A DNA stretch of 64,000 nucleotides, from assembly GCA_006386115.1 (NCBI GenBank), contig VFIW01000016.1:124001-188000 (forward strand), read 5' to 3'. How positions within the stretch are numbered: position 1 is the first letter of the stretch; each line of letters begins with the position of its first letter. The stretch is from Globisporangium splendens (lineage: Eukaryota > Oomycota > Peronosporomycetes > Pythiales > Pythiaceae). The notes under the pieces are model-generated. The model was not told the DNA's origin and ran no database searches. It was given only the letters and a program-made list of their open reading frames with translations. Below, in pieces: positions 21,670 to 30,935 of this stretch. The position numbers and the translations under genes are program-made.

Positions 21670-22350
21670 TTAATGGGTCGCAGACGATGGTGGAGCCGCC
21701 ACGGGCACACAGCGCACGGCCGTGCCGTAGCAGATCACGGAGCAGTGGAGACCGAACACGAGGCGGTTCATCGTCGTGTTCGTGCCGAAGCGCACGTTCA
21801 CGATGGCGGTTGCGCCTTGCGACTGCGCCGCAAACTGCATGCGGTGCACGGCTTCCTCCATCGTCTCGTTCATGAGCGCAGTGTACGAATGCGCTTCCCC
21901 TGATCACCACCGACATCGACACAGCAGCAAGTGATCAATATCCACTACGCTAGGTACACGCTTCAATTCTCATTTGTAAACGACTCACCTCCGATCAGCC
22001 CGGCCAACGCGACGTACATATCACTGAACACCGACTTGGAGCGCACGGCGGCCGCCGACACCATGCCGATCTCTTCCACCACCTGACGCCCGTTGATGTG
22101 ATCACCTACACAAGCACACACAAGACACGTTAGATACACATTATCAGAGAGATGAAGAAACCCACTCGTTTGCCTCACGTGTGGTGAAGAAGAGCTGCTC
22201 GTGCGCCGTGGTGATGCTGCTCTTCGACGCCTCTGGCGCCGCCGTCGCGACCGCCCGCAACTGCAGCATCTGCAGCGGCTGCATCTGTCTCCGGAGCTGC
22301 GCCCCCATCACCGTCGCCATCGGCCGTCGCGCCAGCATCGTCCGCACCAT
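21670..22350 (-). CDS. YbjQ/UPF0145 heavy-metal-binding-domain protein, probable mitochondrial import
   Basis: Exons (complement) 22350-22179, 22105-21989 and 21899-21670 sum to 519 bp, giving 172 aa. The core matches the YbjQ/UPF0145 fold: GRQVVEEIGMVSAAAVRSKS, DMYVALAGLIGGE, then a helix (LMNETMEEAVHRM) and AQSQGATAIVNVRFGTN. These are hallmarks of that mainly bacterial and archaeal family, whose biochemical role is unknown. The N-terminus (MVRTMLARRPMATVMGAQLRR) is basic, hydroxylated and free of acidic residues, like a mitochondrial presequence. The start at 22350 is the first true ATG; the longer frame begins at a non-ATG codon. Introns show it is a settled nuclear gene. Confidence 0.78.
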
Positions 22351-22726
22351 CGTCGCCTCGCTCTTCGTCTTGTGCACTGAACACGTCGAGCACAAAAGTG
22401 TACCCTATGGAGGAGCAGGAGTGTTGGTCGAGAACGGGCTCGTATTTAGAGTGGGGTGGGTCTGCCCTCTCGTGCTACACTACACTACTTGACTAAAGTA
22501 TGGTGCTCTAGGGTGTCGCCCATCCCGACTCAGGATTGGGAATCGTTGCTGTTCATTCGTTGCTTCACTTTACGCCGCAACCGCGGACTGCGGTGCTGCT
22601 TTGTGGCCGCATCCGCTTCGTCTTCGACGAATGCATAGCGCTAGAGCCATTCGCAGTAGACATAGATACACAAAAACACATCCACAATGTCAGAAATTCT
22701 CCGCAATGTCCTAGTAAACCAGCATT
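22351..22726. other. intergenic
   Basis: Between two minus-strand genes. It should contain the UPF0145 promoter and the 3' end of the large gene to the right. No motif stands out. Confidence 0.5.
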
Positions 22727-25150
22727 TCATCGCAGCACCATTGCACCAACCTCAGTGTTCTCAGCGGTTGGCTTCTTCTGCTTTGCTGCGTGTGGGTCTT
22801 CATCGTCATTGCCGTCTCCGCCGTTGTCACTCTCGCCGCTGCTCAAACGCTGGTTGCTGCTTTCTGCGAGGTCTTCGCTGGCGCGTCGCATCAGCGACAC
22901 TGTTTCAATGCTGGACTCGGTTGCTGCGTCGTCCCAATCTTCAACTACGTTGCTGTTGTTGTCCACTGCATCTCCGTCCTCGTTGTCGTCGTCGTCGTCG
23001 TCCAACTCTATTGTCTCGTCCTCACTATCTTCGTCATCATCGTCATCGTCTTCCTCTTCTTCTGCTAAGCGAGCAGCGCGCTCTTGCTCCAATCGCGCTT
23101 GAATCTGACGACGGATCTTGCGTTGTTCAAACCATCGTTTCCGTCGGTTAAGGTTCTGGACGCGAAGGCCGACAAGACCACCAAGGAAGCTGATACCCGT
23201 CAGCAGAAATAATAGCTCCCATGACAGCAGCATCACGCTTTCGCCCGTGCTTAATGGTGCCGACTTGGTGGCTTCCACTTCGTCAACCTTGTCGGTTGCA
23301 ACTGTATTCTTCTCATCGACAGGATTCGTAGCAACAGGATTAACATTCTTTGACGTATTGTCACCATGCTGCTCTGCTGTCTTTGCGTGCGTATCTACGG
23401 ACACGTCGTTTACGTTAGTCTTTGTCTCGTGGAATGTGTCGTGAATGCGCCGATCGATATCCTGTACTTTCGCGTCGACAGTCGCCTTGACGCGTCTCTG
23501 AATGAGCTCTCGCTCTTGGCCGACCATTTCGTTCATCATCTGGAGCATATGGGTCCGCAGTTCGTTCATCTCATTCGCGATCATTTCTTGCTGTTTCTCG
23601 CGCTCGTGCTTCATCCTGGCCAAATGCGCCTTCACTTCGTCAAACACGCGTTGTGAATAGCCTTCGATCTCCGATGCCGTGTGACGGAATTCGTGGATCT
23701 CGGTCTGCAGTTGCTCTAATCGGTTGTGCATTTGTCGCTGAACGTCTCGTGAGAGTGTCAACGTCGCCGGGGATGTCTTGGTCACTTTGCCAACCGCATT
23801 CATCACATCCTCGACGAAAAAGCCACTGATACCAACGAGGAGACAGCTCAGGAGAAAGGCGACGCTCCAAAATGGAAACACTGCATTCTGTTGATGCTGC
23901 TGCTGGACAAATTGGGGATTGCGATCGCGACTGTCGTCGTCATGGTATTCGTCTTCTCTGTCGTTCTCATCGCCATTGGGGTTGCCAAACTGCTCGCTTC
24001 TTCTTCTCCTGGACGCATCATCACTGGTTCCTCCTCCTCGTGATCGCTGATAGGCTCCGCTGTGGGATTTCCGCGAGCGCGAAGAAGACGAATGCATGGT
24101 CGGAGACATCGGCGGCGAGTACGAGACCTCGGGGATCGACTCGTTCGAGAACTTTCCTGCTGGTCCGCTCTCGTGGTCCTCGGGCACAGATCGGCCGCGC
24201 TGTCGTCTTCCATCAGAAGACATCACATCATGGAACAGCGACGACGCAGGTCGCAGGAACTCTTCCATGGAATTGGGTCGTGAAAGCGAGATTTCTTCGT
24301 GGAAACCATTCGGCAGCGGCGCGCTGTACGGCTGATGGCGTGCGGATTGACTCGTCGTCGTGTTTCCGTTGATGTACTCCTCCCACAGCGCATTGGCGTC
24401 CACCATGCGCTCTTTCTCGCTTTTCTGTGTCCTTCTGCGATCTTGAGTGTGCTGCTGATGCCGTGCTGGTGGTCGAACTTCCTGCGATAATGACGGGTGC
24501 TCATGCTCGACCTGATTGCTCGTGACCTCACTGCCGTCGCCGTATCGTCGCGCGTGCTGTCGATTGTGGCTTGATACCGTAGCTCTCTCTGTAGTGCCAT
24601 CATGTCGGCGGTCGTTTTTCTCCGCTACTGTGTTGACCCGCACATTGTGGAAAGGGTGCATCCGATGCGCATTGTCGACGACGCTCGGCGGTCGCATGGG
24701 TGAGAAGAAATCGTCCATCATCACGGCTGTTGTCATCCGATTCCGACCACTGCGCATCTGAAAGTGCATCCCATTGTCTCTTATGGCTGCTGCGGATTCC
24801 GCTTCTTGTTTCTCTTTCTCCATGATCATGCGCATGAGGTCGTCTTCCTCGGGATCACCACCGCCGACATCGTCGCCGCCAAACAACCGCGCATCGTCCA
24901 CAAACGCGCGATGCTCCTGCTCCACGTCGTCGTCCACGCCGCTGCTGCTGCGGCTGCTCGTACTACTCTCGTGCAGGAGTCCGTACCCGCGACGGCCGCG
25001 GAAAAGCGCATCCTCGTCGTCTCGCTCTCTCTTGCCATATGCGTCCCCTCGCCACCGCGGAGACTCGACTCGTTTGCGCGGATCGGCCGCGGATGGCGGC
25101 GGAACGCCCCACTGGTGACGACGATCTCTTTGCCGTATATTAGACGCCAT
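22727..25150 (-). CDS. uncharacterised two-TM protein with coiled coil and acidic tail
   Basis: I do not recognise this protein. Single exon, 807 aa from the Met of MASNIRQRDRRHQWG. An alternative in-frame ATG at about 25276 would add 42 residues. The first ~480 residues are charged and low-complexity, with Ser/Arg patches (SRSSSGVDDDVEQ, SSSRSRKSHSGAYQRSRGGG). A TM segment (PFWSVAFLLSCLLVGISGFF) follows, then a ~150-residue coiled coil (LEQLQTEIHEFRHTASEIEG, MNELRTHMLQMMNEMVGQER). A second TM (WELLFLLTGISFLGGLVGL) leads to an Arg-rich helix (RKIRRQIQARLEQERAARLA), a highly acidic run (EEEEDDDDDDEDSEDE) and a short tail. The layout suggests a membrane tether with its coiled coil in a lumen, for example at the ER or nuclear envelope, but that is inference. 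Confidence 0.7.
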   Translation of the reverse strand: MASNIRQRDRRHQWGVPPPSAADPRKRVESPRWRGDAYGKRERDDEDALFRGRRGYGLLHESSTSSRSSSGVDDDVEQEHRAFVDDARLFGGDDVGGGDPEEDDLMRMIMEKEKQEAESAAAIRDNGMHFQMRSGRNRMTTAVMMDDFFSPMRPPSVVDNAHRMHPFHNVRVNTVAEKNDRRHDGTTERATVSSHNRQHARRYGDGSEVTSNQVEHEHPSLSQEVRPPARHQQHTQDRRRTQKSEKERMVDANALWEEYINGNTTTSQSARHQPYSAPLPNGFHEEISLSRPNSMEEFLRPASSLFHDVMSSDGRRQRGRSVPEDHESGPAGKFSNESIPEVSYSPPMSPTMHSSSSRSRKSHSGAYQRSRGGGTSDDASRRRRSEQFGNPNGDENDREDEYHDDDSRDRNPQFVQQQHQQNAVFPFWSVAFLLSCLLVGISGFFVEDVMNAVGKVTKTSPATLTLSRDVQRQMHNRLEQLQTEIHEFRHTASEIEGYSQRVFDEVKAHLARMKHEREKQQEMIANEMNELRTHMLQMMNEMVGQERELIQRRVKATVDAKVQDIDRRIHDTFHETKTNVNDVSVDTHAKTAEQHGDNTSKNVNPVATNPVDEKNTVATDKVDEVEATKSAPLSTGESVMLLSWELLFLLTGISFLGGLVGLRVQNLNRRKRWFEQRKIRRQIQARLEQERAARLAEEEEDDDDDDEDSEDETIELDDDDDDNEDGDAVDNNSNVVEDWDDAATESSIETVSLMRRASEDLAESSNQRLSSGESDNGGDGNDDEDPHAAKQKKPTAENTEVGAMVLR

Positions 25151-25674
25151 CGTTTGAAGCAGACGCTGTATGTGGATGCAGCTATGAGGCCAACAGAGAA
25201 GACGGGAGGTGGCGGATGGATGCAGCGCTTGCCTTTGGTCGTTCGTTTCCGTCGCCGCGCCAAAAAATGCATTCATCTTTTCGAGCGATAACCCATTGAC
25301 CCACACTGATTCGAGTTGACCCACTCACCCACGTACTGGTTTAAGTTGAGGGGATAGGTGAAGAAGGATCCCTTGCTTTACAGACAATGCTCATCTGTAA
25401 ATATGAAAAATCTCACTATTTGATCTATAAAGTCCTTATTCAAATGTTCGTAATATAAGGAAGTGACTAATTTGGGTGCATTTTTCCTAACACATCATTA
25501 GGCGAGACAACAAACAAAAGAATCCAAACGGGTGACTTCTGATTTTCATGGAGTCACATCATGGTTAATCATGTGACCAGGAGGTTGGCGAGAGGCGGAT
25601 GACAAGATTTAACCATGACCGCGGGAAATGGATCTATGCGGTGAGAAAGAAGAGCTCCCGCGAGCAGGAGCACG
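25151..25674. other. intergenic
   Basis: AT-rich divergent spacer between the two-TM gene (minus) and the Crinkler-like frame (plus). No recognised element. Confidence 0.5.
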
Positions 25675-26070
25675 ATGGCGAAGCTGCTGTGCGCGATGGC
25701 GAGCGCGAAGGGAAGCGCGATTGCGATCCAAGTTGACGAGAGGGACTCGGTTGCTGATGTGAAGAATGCGATTGCGAACGAGATCAAGTGCAGCGTGCAC
25801 GAACTCCAGTTGTATCTCGCCAAGAAGAAGGACGGCACCTGGCTGCTGGGAAAGGATGCTGACAGTTCGAGTGTGATCTCGGATTATCAGCATCTAAAAT
25901 GGACAGCGGTGACGCTTTGTGAAATCGGCTTGTCGGATGAAGAAGTTGGTGGATATGACGCCGTTTTCATCAACAAAAGGGAACAATTGGTGCGGTTCGT
26001 CCACGTGACGCGTTCCGAGACCCACTCGTTTGACGCAAAGCACACTCTTGATTCAGCTCGCCCACGCTGA
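25675..26070 (+). CDS. Crinkler (CRN) effector N-terminus, truncated
   Basis: 131-aa frame resembling the conserved N-terminal LFLAK domain of oomycete Crinkler effectors, a ubiquitin-like host-translocation module. It opens MAKLLCAMASAKGSAIAIQV, then DSVADVKNAIANEIKCSVHE, then the hallmark block LQLYLAKKKDGTWL (about residues 45-58), a Tyr variant of LFLAK. No secretory signal peptide is evident, which is common in this family. After residue ~60 the expected DWL region and its closing HVLVxxP motif are not recognisable. The frame stops at 26068-26070 without any C-terminal effector domain. It is probably a truncated or dead copy; an intact short protein cannot be ruled out. Confidence 0.66.
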   Translation: MAKLLCAMASAKGSAIAIQVDERDSVADVKNAIANEIKCSVHELQLYLAKKKDGTWLLGKDADSSSVISDYQHLKWTAVTLCEIGLSDEEVGGYDAVFINKREQLVRFVHVTRSETHSFDAKHTLDSARPR

Positions 26071-26699
26071 GTCGAAGGAAGTGCGCGTATCACCTCAGTG
26101 TCGAAGCTGAAAGCGTTCCGACTCCCTACAGATGCGCACTATTTCGCAAAACATGCTGTAAATGCTGCTTTCTCCTCTGCTGGTGGGATCAGCACTACCG
26201 TTGAGGTCGTTGGAGTGGGGAATGAAGGCAGTGATCATGCTCTGGTGGAAGGAACGCGTGCTGGTCAGAAGCGAAAGTGGACGTGAGCATTGAGTGATGA
26301 CAAGTGTGACGTAAGGCAGAAGAGCGCTGTCAAGCATAACAGTTTGGCCACATGACAAGAGCAAAACTGTGGTGAGATCACAGATGGAGTTCATTTTCCT
26401 GCGAAAAAATCCGAACGCTTGGCTCTTACTTGCTTCCTCCAAATCAGTCCCAACGCGTTTCACCCATACAAACTCGCCGAGTAATTTATGATTTGGCTGT
26501 AAACCATGGCATTTTTCAGTCAATTGATTACTGACTGATTGCATGAACCTTTGGACCCATGTGGAGGGACGTGTGCGGTAGGTAAGAAGAAGAACTCGCG
26601 CCCCTTTCGAAGAAGCGCGCGCATGGGACAGTTGACAACCACCCGCTTACCCTCATAAGCACCCGCTTGAACACAGACGCACACGCTCTATAAGCAGAA
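26071..26699. other. intergenic / possible CRN debris
   Basis: Short frames at 26098-26286 (plus) and 26095-26544 (minus) have no recognisable family. They may be remains of the C-terminal part of the Crinkler gene. The right end is the PI4K promoter, with CTATAAG at about 26690. Confidence 0.35.
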
Positions 26700-29600
26700 A
26701 TGGCGGGCGAGATGCATGCCGCCGACGCCGCGCGCATCTCGGAGCCATTGCCATTGCCGCCATCTGCTGCAGTGTCCCCTCGCATGGCATTACCCACAAG
26801 AATCGAATCTGTCGTTGAACAAGACGACCAGCTGGGAGAATTGGTGGGAGAGGAGGCACAAGCCCCAGTGACGTCGCGACGGTATAGTGGCGACGCCGGC
26901 CGTGACTCAACGGTCCACTCTGGTGGGTTCACAAACACACCGCCGCCGTCACTGCCTGTCTCGTTGGACCAACTCAGCAGTACCACAAGTGAAGTCGCTG
27001 GGATAATCCGCGCCATGGACCAGATTCGACAGCGGCTCAAGCGGCGATCCGTGGTCGAAGCGCAAGACCCCGCGGCGGATGATGGCGCAGGAGCAGCATC
27101 CACGATGACGGGCTTTCTGCGCATGCGCCAGTCGGCGCGCGAGTGGCGCATGAAGACGTGGTACTGCGTACTCTACAAGGCGCATCTGTACTGGTACGCG
27201 TCCAAGAAAGACGCGCGCGTGGCCAAGCGGCTCCAGGGCCGCGTGAACGTTGTCGGCGCCGAAGTGTCCACTGGTCACGGCAAGATCCACGTGTACCCAC
27301 ATGCGTTCGTGTTCACGGCGCGCAATGGTCAAGTGTACTTTTGCTCGGCACCGACGAACACGGAGCAGCAGCTGTGGATCCAGGAAATGAATGCGGCGTC
27401 GCCAAAATTGTGTGATAGTTCCGACAAAATGGTAGCAGTGCAGACGCGGAGCTCTTCCAGCACGAGCACTGCGTCCAGCTCCGAAAGCGGCTCCGGCTCG
27501 TCATCATTCGCGTTTCTTGGAAGCAACAGGGGCATGCGGCAATCGTTTCGACGTCGCAGCAGCGCGAGTTTTGGCGGCCGACTGGAGACCCACACAAAGC
27601 ACAACAATAACAATCAGAGCCACAACGACACGAGTACTTGCTGCTGCGCTTGCGAACTGGAATTCAGTGCGTTGCGACGCCATCGGTACGTTTGCGGGAG
27701 CTGCGACCTGAGCTTCTGTCGCTGGCATTGCTCGAAAGACGTGAACATTTCAGGTGAGAACGGGACGCGGTCGGCGAGAGTCTGCGATTCCTGCGCGTAC
27801 CGCCAGTACTTCATCACGTTCGCTGTCGCGCTGACGTTGACGATGGTCGAGGAACGGAAGACGTGTCGAGCTGGGATTATGGGCATCCACAATTGCTTCC
27901 GCCATCAGAGACGTCACTCGAGCGCCGCCATATTGCAGTCTGGGGACGACGGTGACGATGACATCAAGCTGATACCGCAGTGCCATCGAGGAGAGTGGAA
28001 CGAGCTGAAACTGATTGTGTCGCGGCCGGCGAGCTTCACGGCACTAAATCTCATGTGTATGATGAAGAAATACGTCAATATGCCATGGCTATTTGCGAGA
28101 ACGCTGTGTCTGTTTATCCCGATCTTCGAAGTGGACCCAGACGGCGATCTGGCAGAGTACTGGGTGCAATTCATCGGCATGTACGTCCCGCTGGTCAAGA
28201 GCGTGTACCCGGACGCCGCGTTTGAGGCGGCGACAGGACTGACCCGAGCTGCTTCTGCCCCCGAGTTCAACGCTGACCGCGGGACGTTCGACGAGCAACA
28301 AGCGGCACTTTACCTGTACATCGATGTCGTCGTCGCGATCTGTCGCCGCTCGCCGTTCTTTGCGCTGCGAACAGTATGGGAATGCCTTGCGTTGTATGAC
28401 GATGCGCGTCAAAAGGGCAACGTCGTGTGTGCGAATTACATTATGCTGATGATTTACCTTGTGAGCTCATTCCATGGAGATTCCGAACTCGTGGCGAACC
28501 TATGGCTCCAGGACGCACCGGAGGCTCAAGCTGATGCGGTGGTGGGCGCCATGGATGACTTGTCCCGCGTCATGGACCGAGCGGGTAGCGAGGCGTCACG
28601 CACGCTCGCGGCGCAATGGATCCACGCAAAGCGGTCCGTGGACATTTCCAGGTCGCGACAGTGCGTCCTCCAGAGCGCAGCTTCATCAAATGGACTAGAG
28701 ACCACGATGCTTCTTGAAGTGTTTTCGCCATTTCCAGCCGAAGCCGAGAGCTTGTACCAAGAACTAATTGACACTGTGATGAACAATGCTGCGGGAGCTT
28801 CTGAGATAGACTCTGAGAACCAACACAACCGCCACGATCCAGAGCAGCTTTTCAACGACGAGGCCAACTTTGTGCACAATCTGACAGTAATCGCAGAGCG
28901 ACTGCGGCTCATGACACCGGTTACCACGCGAAAGCAAGCGTTGCGTGGTCTATTACATGAATTGCAAGATCATTTGGCAGCCGCGGGATCCAGTAGCTAC
29001 GTCTACTTGCCATTGGATGGCACAGACGCAGGGTCAGTGACTCAGATTCTTCGCGTTGTTCCAGACGAAGGGAAGGTGTTCTCCACAAGATGTCGAGCAC
29101 CGACGATGATGGTGTTTGAAGCGCTCGTGCCAGAATCACAACGGATAACAGCACTAGCAACGGAATTGACCGACCGAGATGACCAAGATGGAGAAGAAAG
29201 CGAGGCGAAGGTGCCTTTTCTCAGTCAAGCATCCGCTTCTTGGAAGCGTTCGCCGCTGCACAAACTTGAGCGCCAGGACTCCCAGATGCTTGATCAATTG
29301 CTGTGTAGTCTTGAGGAAGCGAGCATCGCTTCTCTTGTGGCGAATGCGGACGCAGATTCTCCATCTGACAGCAGCTCGCCGACCAACAGCTTCGAGGACG
29401 AATCGTTACCATCCGAACTCTCGATCGACGAAGCCCAGCTGATTTACGAGGAAAGCACGACTGCTGGTATCTCGGGAGCAGCACACGATAACGAGGTTGC
29501 GGACATTGTAGTTGGTCAGGCTACTCGTCCAGAGACGTGGGAAGAGAAAATGAAGCGCATCCAGGCGTCTTCGGAGTTTGGTGACCGACCGGGGTGGACA

Positions 29601-30660
29601 CTTGTAAGCGTCATCGCGAAGAGCTTCGACGATCTTCGGCAAGAGGTGTTTGCTCTGCAATTGATGACAACGCTTCACTCGATTCTCCACAGCAACGACC
29701 TCGGTCATCTGTATTTGAGGCCGTACAGGTAAGCACACTGTGGGCGTAGTATTCGTACCTTTCGTCGCGCGTTTCTTGTGGTGATTAACGACGGTGATTG
29801 CGTTTTGCTCTTTGATGTGCGTATAGGATTTTGTGCACGGGCGCCAACGTTGGACTCATTGAAACCTTAACTGATGCGCTTTCGATTGACGCCGTGAAGA
29901 AGCAGTTCGGGTCGCTGCCACAGTATTTCACTGCGCTGTTTGGCGACGAGAGCTCGGTTGAATACCAAGAGGCACGACAAGAACTCGTCACCAGCATGGC
30001 AGCGTCGAGCGTGTACTGCTATCTCTTCCAGGTACTGTAAGGTCACTTAAATTGCGTTGCTGGTAACTTGAGGCTTTAAACTAACCATTTTTCAACAAAT
30101 TTTGTAGATCAAAGATCGTCACAATGGGAACATCATGATTGATTGCATGGGCCACATCATCCACATCGATTTCGGCTTCATGCTGGGCATCGCTCCCGGC
30201 GGAGCGTTCAGCCTGGAGAAAGACTGTCCGTTTAAACTCACAAACGAAATGGTGGAGCTCATGGGCGGCGACGAGTCGAGGGGCTTCAAGAGGTTCCGCC
30301 AACTGTTTCTGGAAGGGATGCTTGCGGTGAGGCGGGAATACATCAAGGTACCGAGATTTATGCAGCAGTTGATATGCAGCACACCGAGTGTTGACTGACA
30401 TTTCACGCGTTGTCTCTTCCGTTTTGCCGATATAGCTGCTGTCGATCATCCATCTCACCGTCACAGATTCACCATTCCCGTGCTTTCAACAGCAATCGCC
30501 AGGTGTCGTCCTCGATGGCTTCCGTCGTCGTCTCTTTCTCGAACACTCGGATGAAGTCGCAACGGAGATGATCCTCGGACTCGTGAGGAAAAGTCACAAC
30601 AACTGGGGCATGCGTCAATACGACAAATTCCAGAAATCCACGAACGGCATTCTCCCATAG
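26700..30660 (+). CDS. phosphatidylinositol 4-kinase with PH and FYVE-like domains
   Basis: Type III PI 4-kinase-like lipid kinase (PI to PI4P). Exons 26700-29728, 29827-30031, 30108-30347 and 30436-30660 sum to 3699 bp, giving 1232 aa. The PH domain is about residues 136-235 ([20 protein letters not shown] ... QQLWIQEM). A FYVE-like Zn finger is about 314-366, with Cys pairs CCAC, CGSC and CDSC around RRHRYVC. The helical lipid-kinase-unique region is about 430-720. The kinase domain starts near 970 ([12 protein letters not shown]). Catalytic loop KDRHNGNIM (D1081, N1086) and activation-loop DFGFML (D1099) are intact, and the end ([12 protein letters not shown]) is typical of PI4Ks. FYVE plus PH suggests endosomal or membrane recruitment. 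It converges with the GPCR-PIP-kinase gene. Confidence 0.9.
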
Positions 30661-30935
30661 CGCTCATTCTGCTGCAGCATCTGTAAGCAATCGTTCGACA
30701 CAGCATGAACAAACAACATTCTTGTATACAAAGTGTCACCTATATTTTGCGCAGTCGTTGGTCTTTGTCGATCCTTGCGTTATTCACTTGGGGGTCAAGC
30801 CTCTACAGCTTGAAACCATCCATTCGTACGCCATGCCGTTTAGTTTTACGCACACTGCTATTATTTCTTAATCCAACGGTGCTCGTCCATCACGCAAAGC
30901 AAGCAAATCCCCACCCAAGTCTTTTTAAATCATGA
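30661..30935. other. shared 3' region of PI4K and GK
   Basis: The two stop codons are 275 bp apart in convergent orientation, so the 3' UTRs may overlap. No other feature seen. Confidence 0.5.

Noticed and set aside
25675..26070. Reading the Crinkler-like frame as a simple ubiquitin-like protein
   Set aside because: The L-x-LYLAK block and following GTWL fit the CRN N-terminus better than ubiquitin, and the C-terminal Gly-Gly expected of ubiquitin is absent.
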